Shown here: piece after piece, positions 45,601 to 56,621 of the stretch
Layout: each line of letters opens with the position of its first letter
Position numbering within the stretch: position 1 is the stretch's first letter
NCBI GenBank assembly: GCA_023374025.1
Contig: SIJG01000002.1
Span: 3,107,626 to 3,171,625 of the forward strand
DNA: 64,000 nucleotides
Origin: Heterodera schachtii
Lineage: Eukaryota > Nematoda > Chromadorea > Rhabditida > Heteroderidae
Direction of reading: 5' to 3'
Program-made: the position numbers and the translations under genes
The notes under the pieces: model-generated
Told to the model about the DNA's origin: nothing
The model's input: the letters and a program-made list of their open reading frames with translations, nothing else
Database searches by the model: none

Positions 45601-48600
45601 AGTATAAATAAAAAAGGAGAGGGAGAGATGGAAAAAAGGTGGGAGGATAATGAGGGGATAATTGGATAATTAACTGATCAGCAGCATACAGAACAACAAT
45701 AATTGTAATTGTAAAACAATGCTATAATAATAATGGACGTATTTTTGAGAAGGGGCTAATGAAGTGGAGAAAATTATGCTAATTAATGGAGGATGGGTGG
45801 ATGGATTGGATGGATGTGCTAATGGATTGTTGTGATTATGATGGGGCCCATCCCTCCCCCAAATTCTCTAAAGTGTTGAGAATTGTGAGTGTTCGTTCAT
45901 TCGTCCATTGATTTGAGTGCGTTTTGAGTGATTTGAGCAGTGAGTGCATTTCCATTTCCATTTCCACGCATTCATTCATTGTTTGTGCTGCTGCTGCACA
46001 ATTCGCTGCTGTCCGTGCTCAATTCGTTCTCCGCTTCCCCCGTCAGCATCGCTTTTTTATTTTTGTAAATCCATGTGAAAGTGTTACACCAATTTATTAA
46101 TTGATATGCAAGGGTGGGATGTTGCCTAATTAATTATGGTAATTAATTTTATGAGCAATTATCTGGGTATCCCTTTTAAAAGTTGGAAAACCCCCTACAA
46201 ATATTAGGCGGCGTGGGGGGGGGGCGGGAGGCTGGTGCAATGTTAAATAGGTAATTAATTAATTGTTTGGCGATTCGTAATTGCATTTCCGAGGAAATTC
46301 CCCAAAAAATTTGCCATTAATTTGTCAAGCTGAGAAAAATACGACGTTGTGATTGATGGCCAAAATGCAACGGAAGAACAAAACTTGGCCCGACAAAGAT
46401 TGAATGTCGGGAGTGGCGTTTGTTGTGATGGCCCATCGGCCAATGGCCAAAAGGCCCCAAATTTTTTGAATTCCTTTTTTTAAATTGACTTTTGACTTTA
46501 TTCCCCCCCCCCCCCTTTTTTCATTTTGTGGTTTTTTGTCCGTCTGCTGAAAATGCACAGAAAATAAATCCCCCGAGGGGTCAAAGGCCATTCATTTTCA
46601 GTGAGAAGAAAGGTTTTTTTTCAAAATGGGGCGGTAAATAAACAATTAATTCCAACTAAAAATGAAAACTTAGCTTTAAAAAAAAAATAAAAATAAATAA
46701 ATAAAAATTCCTTTATTTATACGCAAATGGAAAAACCAACAAAAGTCATACGTTTTTGTTTTATTTTTATCGCTTTTTAGCCGCATTTTTTTATGAATAA
46801 TAAAATTGGAGGGGGAGAAAATGCAAAAACGGGAAAACGAATGAGTAAGCCAAGAAGACATTTATTCAAAAAAGCAGAAATTAAATGCCATTGACACACA
46901 TTCAAGTTGGGAAATTCCATTGACAAATCAATTTTTAACGTTAAAATGAAAAAAAAAGAAATAAATTCGATTTTAAAAAAATGCCAAAAAATTTCATTTG
47001 CTAAAGAATTTATGCGAAATTAAGCCGTGAAATACACAAAGTTAGTGCTTTTTTCCATAAATTCTTTGAAATTATTTGCTTTTTTTGCACTCCCCCGGGA
47101 AATTTGTGCCGGCAGATTTTTATGCCCTCGGCAAAGGCCAAAAAATTTGTTTGCCCTCGGGCGCGAACAGAAAGAGAAAAGGCAAAAAGAAAGGGGCGCA
47201 CAGATGGCCAAGGGAATGGGGAAAATGTGGCAATAATTTGTGCATTTTGCCAACAATTTAAAAAAAAATTGTTGGCAGAAAACAGACAGACATTTATGAA
47301 CGAAAATCAAAAATTTTGTTTGGAAATTTGAAAATTAAATTTTTAAATTTATTTATTTTATTTTTTGGATTTCACAGCCAAAACAAAAAAAGAAAAGTTT
47401 CAATTGCGACCTTCTGACACTATTTTATGCCTTTCTGCTTCTTCTGCTGGCGCTGCTGAAGAAGATTTATTGTTTATCGCCGGAGGGAACAAAAAAAAAA
47501 AAAAAAGTTTTTTTTGGTAGGGATTTTTGCCCGGGGCATTGTTTGGGCAGAGGGTGAAAATCTTTTGGGAAAGAAGTGCCCCGGGGCGTCGCCCCTTTTT
47601 CGGACATCGGAGGGCATAAATTGATTGTGCCGGAGGGATCTCCAGCAGAGAGAGGGGGGGGGGGGGGGAAGGGTGGATTAAGGAGAATTTGAGTTGGAGG
47701 GGTGGGGATTCAAGGACGAAAAGCATCGCCAAAAGCGGGGGGGGGGGGGGGGGAAAAACAATTGGCAATTTTAGTCACTCCTTTTTTAAGCCTTCCAAAA
47801 ATGGAATTTGTTTAAGTTTTTGGTGGTGAAGCCAAGTTTTTGAAGAGCATTTGTTTTCTCCAAATTTTACAGAAAAACATCAGATTTAAATGTAAAAAAA
47901 TAAATATTTAAGCACAAAATTAATTTAATGGAAAATTTGCCAAATTCGGCGGCATTTGGTCAGTTTTGGAGCAGCCGATGCCCCCCCCCCCCCGGGCGGG
48001 CATGGCATTAATCATCCGCGGGTCTGCTGACCGTTTCCTTCCGCCCCCGGGGCGATGCTGAGAAAGTGAGTAGGAAGAAAGGAAAAGCGCCGGCGGGGGA
48101 CTTTCAAAATGAATTTTGAAAATTTGCGAAAAACTTTTAATTGGTCGATCGATCAGTGGCAGAAGGAAAAAAAACATTTAATCGGCAAATTTGCCATCAT
48201 TTAATCAAATTCAGAGAAATATGTCAAATAAGTTATTTTTAATTCAGAAAAGGAAAAAAGGGAAACAAAAAGTGATCAAATTGCAATGAGAAAAAGTCGC
48301 ACTTCTCGTAAGGTTAATCTTTTTTTGTAATTATCTTAAAAATAAGTTTGTTAAACATCGAAAATTTGCTAATTTACGACGCATTGGATAAGAATGTCTT
48401 CCTGGATTTCCATCAGAAAATGTACTGTAATTGGAATATTGTAGCTTGTTCCCATATCAATTCAAGCTACCGTATGTCGTTTCAAGAAATTCTGTCGCAT
48501 TAATGCGTTGAGATACGATCATTTACTCATTTAACATATTTAATTGTTCCCCCTAATATATCATTAACAAATGTCCCTGGGGCGAAACGGGGCGGTCCCT

Positions 48601-48912
48601 TCAATTGTTATCCTCCCCTCGTCGTTCTTCTCTGATTTCTCTGATCACTTTTCGGATTTGGCCAATCCAACTTTGCTAGACGGAACCCCTCAGGCGCTCC
48701 TCTGTTCCCAAGGACGTTCTGCTGGGCTGGGGCCGCCAGCAGTTGTACCCCTTTATTATTACCCCAATAAAGAGCTATTGTTGAAGGTTTACCATTTGTA
48801 TTGGGGATTACAGCTGGGAAAAGGGCCCCCCGCTACACAACGAATGTTAGCGTTAAAATAAATATAAAAACGATTTATGCATATTTTATTAGGTTTTATT
48901 TTGTCAAAAATA
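42673..48912. other. Gene-poor 6-kb region with long G runs
   Basis: No gene is supported. G homopolymers on the + strand: 43437-43458 (22 G), about 43899-43909, 44731-44746, 44884-44897, 47655-47667 and 47738-47753. Poly-C at about 46502-46514 and 47981-47993. 45340-45840 is purine/GGAT-rich low complexity. A lone open frame 48571-48861 (GLGPPAVVPLYYYPNKELLL) could be a transposon fragment but is unassigned. Confidence 0.5.
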
Positions 48913-50395
48913 TTAATTAGTGCTAATTGCTCCGCTGTGGCCAATGCCCGTGCCAATTATTGTCCTAATCATCGCATTAATCACTGTCGTCATCCCAATC
49001 AGCCTTATAAGCATTGTCTGCTTCTTCGTGCCCCTTTCCCCGTTGCTTTTGCTCCGTTGCAATGCTTCGGCGGATGGCCCAACGGATTTTTGGAGTTGGC
49101 CCGACGAGGCGGCGGAGGACGGCACAGCCCGGCGGCGGTGCCATTCGGACATTGGCGTGAAGCGGACGGAGGACGACCGGTCGGAGCCCGCGTGGCAATA
49201 CTTTCGGCGCTAAAATTTAATTAAAAATTTTATTTAAAATAATTTGGGAAAAAGGCATACCTCACAAATGCACTCCTGAATGTCCACCTTTTCGTGCAAT
49301 CTTTAAAATAAAAACAAAAGATATATTCAGGGATACGGAGGGCACGGACACGGATGGACACGGTAAGGATGAAAGCATTTAAAAAATCAGTAAATTTCCC
49401 ATTCACCCCAATTTTTGCATAACGTCAAATGGTTCCTAAAATTGCTAAAGCCATGCTTTAGGTCAAAAATGTCAAATAGTTGTGATCAGAATAGGCGAAT
49501 TGACCGACTGTTCGTTCATTTTTGGCACCTTTTGCACACATTGTCCCCACGCCGTGCCAACACTTCCGCGTCCACGGCCCCGAAGCGTTCGGCACAGCCG
49601 CGCATTGTGAAGGCGGAGCCCGAGCCGTGATCAGTGAGAATGAGTGTCTTAGAGGGAGGGGGGCGGGATTTCGAAAAAATGTAAATTTTTAAATTTTTGG
49701 TGCCCTCCTCTCCCACCTGACAATGGCTGAACCCCCGGCAAATTTGCCGGGGCAATTCGTCCAACTCGCGCTGGCTCCACGCAATCTCTGCGCACAATTT
49801 GCGCCGTTGGGAAATGCGCGCGTCGAATTTCCAACAAATTTTTCACCTTTTAAGGCGAGAATAAATTTATTCTTTGTCAATTTATCCATTTTCTGTAGGT
49901 TTTTGCTGCACTGTTTGAAATTCTTAGGAAAACTGCAAATCCTGTGTTTTTTTTTTGAGATCGACCTGGACCTGGGTCTAGGCTTCGAGGGGCCTGAATT
50001 TTGCTGTTTTTTTGTCCAGGAAATCCAGGTCCAGGCTTTTTTTCAAAATGCCGATCTCTATTTTTTTGTACCGATTGATGCCTTTGGCCCTGACCAATTC
50101 CTCCCCCCATGCCCTTCCTCTCCAATTCGCTTATTTAATCAATTATCTGTTTGGTTTTTTTTTATCCAATCGTGCCAAATCTTCCGGGAGCCCTTCGCCC
50201 CAGTGGGGTGTGTGTGTGCCGTGTCGTGCCCACCCACCACTCTTTGCATTGGCTCTGAAATGGCATTCCATGGGCTGGCACAGTGAAAGCACCAAAAAGC
50301 ATTGGCCACAAAATGCCGAACAGACAAATTGGACGAGAAATGATCAACAGAAGAAACAGCGGGGGAAAGAGAAGGAAAATGGCGAGGAAAGCCAT
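48913..50395 (-). CDS. Ly6-like cysteine-rich surface protein (5' part unresolved)
   Basis: Well-phased 3' exons: about 49850-49717, 49647-49529, 49300-49261, 49209-48913 (TAA). They read KLCAEIAWSQRELDELPRQI-CRGFSHCQ, then TLILTDHGSGSAFTMRGCAE, GDNVCKR, LHEKVDIQECICE and RRKYCHAGSDRSSS. The alternating Cys with a late CxC and an HCQ...RGC core resembles nematode Ly6/three-finger proteins. A Ser/Arg-rich stretch and a hydrophobic tail (MTTVINAMIRTIIGTGIGH) suggest a membrane or lipid anchor. The 5' exon near 50395-50215 offers a strong signal peptide in one frame (MAFLAIFLLFPPLFLLLIIS) and CFHCASPWNAISEPMQR, a Ly6-like first Cys pair, in another. No AG-ended intron joins them, so the start is uncertain. 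Confidence 0.55.
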
Positions 50396-50495
50396 GGGAA
50401 TTAGGAGGAGAAGGAGGAGGAGGGAACTCGTCTAAAGGGAAGGCAAATTGAAAAGTCACTAATTATCATCGATTATAAATATTAATTATGGTTTA

Positions 50496-51007
50496 TTAAT
50501 ATTTTGTGCCACGCCCCCCACCCCCATTTTTGGCACCGGTGGCAATTCCCTCCGCCGATGTTCCGCTTGACAGTGACGGCAATTTTTGGCCCATTTGCTC
50601 CTCGTAAACTCTCTGTTCTTCGGATTTTATCTGAACTTTTAAATTGAATGATATTCATTTAATTGATTTTTCCTAAATGACGACGAGGCTAATTAGTCAT
50701 ATAATGAATTGATTCACTATTATGTGACTTGGATTTGTCAATTTTCACTAATTTTGGCTCAAAAAGCCTTCTGCTGATTATTTTAATCTTTTTTGTTTTT
50801 TTTTTCTTTTAGTGCGTAACATATAAAAAAATTATTAAATTATTTTTATTTATTTTTTTTATTTCGGGGCCATTAATAATTAATTGTTTGTTTGTTTGTT
50901 TTTTTTGCCTGCGCAATTCGTTTGGCTTCGTCTTTCTCAGTCCAAAGGGCGGCAGCTGAAAAGACGACCAAAAAAGGAAGCAGAGAAATGTGGGGACAAA
51001 TTGGCAT
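50496..51007 (-). CDS. Small single-pass membrane protein, 77 aa
   Basis: Two exons, 51007-50909 and 50630-50496 (TAA), joined by a GC-AG intron (GCGCAG|gcaaaa...gttcag|ATAAAA) with phase 0 on both sides. The product starts MPICPHISLLPFLVVFSAAA and continues LWTEKDEAKRIAQ, IKSEEQRVYEEQMGQKLPSL and a Gly/Ser/Ala tail ending GGRGTKY. It has one hydrophobic segment followed by an amphipathic charged helix, a layout common among small mitochondrial inner-membrane or signal-anchor proteins. I do not recognise the family. Without the GC donor the first exon runs into a short nonsense tail. Confidence 0.5.
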
Positions 51008-52199
51008 TTTATGCAACAAACATAATTAAGTAAAATTAACTAAAATATTTTTTATTTTAATTTGTGAAGGAATTATTTAAAAATTATTAAAAATTTCGGT
51101 TCATTTTCCAAATTTTCGGATTAAAAATGGAAATCATTGCGCCAATTTAATGCCAGCGGACCAATCCATTTTTGTTGTGATGCGATGCGAAAAAGTAGGA
51201 GGGAATAAAAACACGTTTTATTGTTGGGAACGGCGGATGGACGGCGATCAAAAAAAAAGCGACGGGGCAAAAATCGAAAGAATTTAAAATTGGAGGGAAG
51301 GGCATTTTTTGAAAATTTAATGATTAAAATCTGATGGGCCGTGCAGAGGGAAAAGTCGCGCATTTCCCATTTCCCCCAAAAATGAATGACACAACCCCCG
51401 GGGGGCGTGGAAATTGGAAATTGATTGGATCGCCGTGTCTTTTCTTTTCATCCGTCGCCCTATAAATTGCCTTTTATTGATCAGCAGACAGAACCGACAG
51501 ATCCATTACATCAGCAGGGAAATGGGGCAAATTAAGCAAAAATAAAACAAAAAATATTTAAACAATTGGAATTAATTAATTAATCATCGAAGCAAACTCA
51601 TTTGAAGATTTCATAGGATTAATTTTAAAAATATTTTAGGATTTGACATTGATTTTGTTTTCTGATCATTTTATGCATACACTGGTGGAAAAAAGTCTTT
51701 TACCAAACCTCCGAAATTTGTTCAGTGGCGATTTTTGTAATTAATAAATTGTCCAATATACATAGTTGTAGGACATTTTTTGTAGCAATACCTTTGCTCT
51801 ATTGGTTTGCAAAATTTTATACAATTTTGTTCACAAATTTTTGAAATATTGGGACCGGAACAGGAACTGATCAATTTTTGAACGGAAAAGTCTTTTACCA
51901 AACTTAGAACTCTATTTCAAAAGGCTCTTAAAAATCTGAAATAATTCATCAGGCTTTTTTTTTTATGCTGATCAAAAAAGTCTTTTGAATCAACTTGATC
52001 AGACCACTCCTTCATAGCGATTGGGACACCCTAAAAATACAGTGAAAATCGGGAAAATTTCCGAAAAAAATTCCTAGGGGGTTGGGCAAATTTTCTGGAA
52101 ATTTTGAATAGGCCTATCTATAAGCTGAAAATATTTTCTAAATTAAATTCGAATTTGTCAAATTTAAATTACTTAATCAATTTAAACTTTAACTTATTT
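51008..52199. other. Intergenic, AT-rich, with repeated motif
   Basis: The 18-mer AAAAGTCTTTTACCAAAC occurs twice (about 51692 and 51886), with a third partial AAAAAGTCTTTTGAATC near 51975, suggesting a degenerate element. No gene seen. Confidence 0.5.
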
Positions 52200-52450
52200 G
52201 AATTTTAACCCCTCAAAGAGGGCGTTCCAAAAATTATGGTAAGTGGCCTAATAAAGTTCAAATTAAAAATGGTCAATGAATTCTTATTAAAAAAGAAAAC
52301 TATTAATAGATGGGTTGTAAACAGAGTATATAAAATAAAAAACGGCAAATTACACACTATTTCTCTTGCTGTTTTTTTTCTTTCCGATTTGTTAGACATT
52401 GTCTATCTTTTCTTAATTTTCTTTCTCTGCACTCTGCTTGGCCGTTGCAT
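52200..52450 (+). repeat. Dispersed repeat R, copy 2
   Basis: Starts TTTTAACCCCTCAAAGAGGG, then GATGGGTTGTAAACAG, then TTACACACTATTTCTCTTG and a pyrimidine tail ending CTCTGCTTGG. It ends about 30 bp before the TATA box of the downstream membrane-protein gene, so it could supply promoter sequence. Confidence 0.75.
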
Positions 52451-52480
52451 TGTCTCTGTTTCGTTGTTGTTCGGAATTGG

Positions 52481-52488
52481 TATAAAAG
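52481..52488 (+). promoter_or_regulatory. TATA box (TATAAAAG)
   Basis: Perfect TATAAAAG 67 bp upstream of the ATG at 52555, in a GC-richer context; a likely core promoter for the type I membrane protein gene. Confidence 0.6.
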
Positions 52489-52554
52489 CGCGTGTTGGCC
52501 CACACATTCTCACCATTCGCCACTTTTATTTTCTTGAATTGCCAACTTCTTCGT

Positions 52555-54162
52555 ATGGCTTATTCATTTTCTCTTCGTCCGTGGCCTTCGTCTGCTTCTT
52601 CTTCTGTTTTGTCAGTGTTCGTCTTCGTCCTGCTCTTCGCCCGTTGCTTCTCCCAATCGGCGGATGCCAGCTTTTCATTGCGCGGCTTTGCCTGTGCCAA
52701 GAAAGACGCCGCAGTGCACGGCGGCACTTTCACTGTTATTGGAGATAAACGGCTGTGAGTTTTACCACACAACTCAAATTATTCATTTGTAATTGTTTTT
52801 TGCATTTTTAAGTCGTGTTGATCCATCGCAACTGACAACTAAAGAAGGCAAAGCAAAAATCGATGCGCTTCGTTTGGACGCTGCGGACAAACGCTTGGTT
52901 ATGTCGGTGCTCTTCCCAAATGGCGGCGGCATCAATTGCAAATCGTCCTTCCTTTCTCGTGTTCAAATGCCAGACGGTTGTGCCGTTGATGAGAAAGTTG
53001 TTGCCCTCGAGGGACGTGCGGTCAGTGTTTTCGTGTTGCAATGTGTTAATTATGAACAATTTGTGCTGTTTTCAGGGTCAAGATCACTTCGGAGAGAACT
53101 GTGGCCAAGGCAAATGTGTCTTTCTGAATGTCTCCTGCAACTTTCTTCAAATGACTCCGGTCGAAGGCTTGCCGAATGCGCGTCATTTCACAATGTCTTT
53201 GTGGAAAAACATCTCGGATGATGACGATTTGCTTCAGTGCGAATGGAAAGCGTTTATTGTGCGTTTCATTTCCAATTTTTATTTTTAATTGGCAATTAAT
53301 TTCACACTTTTTAAGGACGATGTCGTCGTTCTTCTGAACAAGGCGGAAAACGGTGCTGAATTGTTGGTTGAGCAGTGTTGGCAAAAGGGCGGCATTTTGA
53401 ACACGAAGGATTTGCTTTTCTACGCCCTCCTCGGGTGCGTTCATTTTCCGCTGTTTTTTCTTTAAATGTCCAAACATTTTTACCCCAACTTTCAGAGGCG
53501 GTCTCATCATTTTGGCTGCCGTTCTGACCATTGTCATTGTGCTGGTGGTTCGTCGACAAAAAAGAAAGTCTGCTTCTCATACGGTTGGGAGTGACGATGA
53601 CATCGATGACAAACGGACGAAGAAAATGGAGAGACCAGCAGCAACAAGAATTGTGCTGCACAATTGTCGCATGGGACAACCGGCGGGAAATCAGAGTCAA
53701 ATGTCACACGAAGGTGATGATTCGCCGTATACGATGAATATTTGGAAAATTTCAACATTCAATTTCACAGGCTATTCGGCAAGGGCGTCTGAATTCGGTG
53801 TGGAAGTGCCTGAATCATTGCTCTCGGACAGGGAGGACGGCGGACGTGGACCATTTATCAGGAAAGCGATGATCGCACCCAAATTTGGAGTGGAAGTGCC
53901 GGAATCATTGCGCTCGGACGCGTCAAGAGATGTGACGATGGCGCATAAATTCGGCGTGGAAGTGCCGGAATCGTTGCGCTCGAATGGGTCGGACGACGGC
54001 AGCGGACGTTTGCTACTCGTTGCTGCAACCGCAAGGCCTAAATCTGCACCAAAGAAACCGATGCCAACAGATGACATGTACGCGCCACCTAAGAAATCGG
54101 CTCGCTATGGCACCGGAAAATTGCAGCAAAAGGAAATTTATGCTCCCCTTCCGCCAATTTAA
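52555..54162 (+). CDS. Type I membrane protein with three FGVEVPESL repeats, unknown family
   Basis: Exons: 52555-52754, 52813-53020, 53076-53258, 53316-53434, 53496-54162, in phase. Signal peptide (SSVLSVFVFVLLFARCFSQS). The ectodomain is about 180 residues with a few Cys (GFACAKKD, GINCKSS, GQDHFGENCGQGKCVFLNVS, LLQCEWKAF). A TM helix follows (LIILAAVLTIVIVLVV), then RRQKRK. The cytosolic tail carries three near-identical units, EFGVEVPESLLSD, KFGVEVPESLRSD and KFGVEVPESLRSN, at about 53790, 53880 and 53948. It ends with basic/Pro motifs (DMYAPPKKSARYG, IYAPLPPI). A GT-AG stretch 53714-53770 is exactly 57 bp and has no stop, so it can be spliced or retained without frame change. I do not recognise the ectodomain. 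Confidence 0.72.
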
Positions 54163-54394
54163 TGTTCAGACTAGGATATGTGTACAATGTTAAGCCTAAG
54201 GCGTGACAAAGATAGGCTTATTTATGCCATTATTGTGTATTGTAAACAATCGTCACTATTGTTCTTGTTGCTGCATTTCTGTTTGTTTAAAGTGTCATTT
54301 ATGTTATGATAAAGCCTAGTTTTTAATGACTAACACATAGACCACTGAGACAAAATTCAAATCTTTTTGGAACTGGGAGGCAAAAACTGAAACG
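54163..54394. other. 3' flank of membrane-protein gene
   Basis: Short AT-rich 3' flank up to the target duplication of foldback B; no feature beyond that. Confidence 0.5.
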
Positions 54395-55286
54395 GTGTGT
54401 GAACGGTAGGGGTCAGTTCCGTCTGGCCAGTTCCGTCTGAGCCAAGCTTAAAGCATTATAACTTTTTTTCAGTAGGTCAAATTTTGGTACTTGTGTAGTT
54501 TAGGGGACAGATTTCATATACATTTTTAAATGCCTATAAATGTGTTTCAGAAATTAATGAAAATAAGTGTTAAGGGGTTCTCGAGGTCGCTGATCACGAA
54601 TATAGCACCCATTTTTGCTAATTCCGAACCCCTGACCCAAACTCGAACAATAATTTAAAAAAAAAATTTGTATGGATGATATCCTCATTGGCACCATACC
54701 CATGAGGGTAACCATGGTACAGGCAGCACAAAATTCGAAAATTGTATGGATGGTACCCTCATGGGTATCTTGCCAATGAGGGTATTATTGGTACAGGAAG
54801 CCTATCAATTTTTTGTCCATGTACAGCTCATGTAGTGAACGGTAGTGCTGATCTGAGCCCGGATTCGTGATCAGCGACCTCGAGAACCCCTTAACACTTA
54901 TTTTCATTAATTTCTGAAACACATTTATAGGCATTTAAAAATGTATATGAAATCTGTCCCCTAAACTACACAAGTACCCAAATTTTATAAGTTTGGCATC
55001 GTTCAAAAGCTATGCATGTTTAGAAGCTTTTGATAAGCTATTTCTAAGCGATTGAACAACTTATAAAAAAGTTGCAACATGAATATTACCAAAAAGTCAG
55101 AATTTTTGTATATTTTAATTTATATCTTTTTTTACATGTCGGTATTTCTTTGTGATTTTTGGGAAGCCGATAGAGTTTGTTAAGAGCTTTCGAATGATAC
55201 CAACTTTGTTGGATTTGGTCAACAAAGAAAAAAGTTATGATGGTCTAAACTTGGCTCAGACGGAACTGGCCCGTTCCGTGTGTGAA
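54395..55286. mobile_element. Foldback element B, nested palindrome with 9-bp TSD
   Basis: Element 54404-55277 (874 bp) lies between GTGTGTGAA direct repeats (54395-54403, 55278-55286). Outer inverted repeat: GGCCAGTTCCGTCTGAGCC against GGCTCAGACGGAACTGGCC. An inner near-perfect inverted repeat of about 120 bp runs about 54483-54602 and 54865-54982 (arms include CTCGAGGTCGCTGATCACGA and its complement). In the centre a third inverted pair (CCTCATTGGCACCATACCCA and its near-complement) lies about 54672-54790. No coding frame. 9-bp target duplications are typical of Mutator-like elements. Confidence 0.85.
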
Positions 55287-55884
55287 TGCGTTTTGTTTTG
55301 TTTATTTTCGTTATGCATATTTAATTAGCTGCTGTACACAGCGGCCCAATTTTGGGCTCTAAGTACAAATAAGTTTATTATTTATTTAATAATCAGAACG
55401 CCAAAACTTTGCAAAACTTAAAATTTTTTGGGGATTTTCCCTTGTAAAAATAGAAGAGCCGATCTCGAGTTAAAAAGCATTTTAGTAAATAAGCAAAGCA
55501 TTATCCTATAAATAGAGTTAAAATACTGAAATATACAAAATTTGAAGAAAATCCAAAAGCTAGAAAATTTTTTTGAAAGGGACGAACATTTCAATACTTA
55601 ATTTATTTTTTAGCCAAGTGCGCAATTTAAGGCCAAATCAAATAAAACTTACAATATTCTCCAGAATTTTCCCTTCAAAATGAGCATAAAATGGTTTTAT
55701 TTGATCTATTATTAACAAAGTTATAAGCTAAAAAAATTTCACAAAATTATCGATGCTGTACGTAACCAACGCTTTTTGAATATAATTTTTTTTTGACACG
55801 AAAACTTTTACAATAAAAAAATAATTCGTCTTTTTTCTTTAAAAGAATAAGTTGAAAAGAACACACAACATGCAGTGGGTTTGA
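55287..55884. other. Intergenic, AT-rich
   Basis: No gene or clear repeat recognised between foldback B and repeat R copy 3. Confidence 0.5.
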
Positions 55885-56160
55885 ATTTAACCCCTCAAAG
55901 AGGTGCATTCAAAATTTCTGGCCTTTCAGGCAACTTAAACTTTGCAGTACCTATTGCTCCAATTTAAGAAAAGGTCAAAAAAATAAAACTTCTGGAGAAA
56001 GAAAATGTATTAAAAGATGGTTGAAAAACTGCGAAAGAAAAAGGAAAATGTCACACTATTTCTCTTGTTCTTTTTTTCTTTTCTTTCTCTTTCTTTTCCT
56101 AATTCTCTTTCTCTGTTTCACTTACTAACTTTATCTTCTTTTCTATGTCTATGCTTTTGG
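55885..56160 (+). repeat. Dispersed repeat R, copy 3
   Basis: Starts GAATTTAACCCCTCAAAGAG, later GTCACACTATTTCTCTTG and a pyrimidine tail with CTATGTCTATGCTTTTGG. Its 3' end matches copy 1 better than copy 2 does. Confidence 0.7.
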
Positions 56161-56621
56161 TTAAATACAAATTAATTAGGTAATTATTAATTAAAAATGA
56201 TTGCTCTGGCCGATTTTTTCACTAATTCGGTTTTGTCTTAAGAAGAAGGAAGTGATTGCAAACGGTCTGCATATTGGCCACCCTATGTCATCTGTGTAAA
56301 TACCAATCAAATACATACATACAATACACAGTCTCTCTCTCTCTCTGCATTTCAATTGTATCATTCCCCCCCCCCCCTTCCCCTAATCCGCTTTCTCTAA
56401 TGAATGCGTTTTGTTTTGTTTTGTTTCGTGATTCATGTTTACTGTACAACACCAATTTCCAGCACTGGAATTTCGTTATTTGAAATCTGAAATAACACAA
56501 CCATTAAACCTGGATAGATGATGCAAATAAGGACTTGCTCAATTCATTTTCAAAAAGCAGATAAATTACACATATTTAATATTTATTTGGTCCAATAATT
56601 GTGCTAACATTTCTCTGTCTA

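Noticed and set aside
48571..48861. 96-residue open frame as a host gene
   Set aside because: Single exon, no signal peptide or recognised domain, isolated in gene-poor DNA; may be a transposon scrap.
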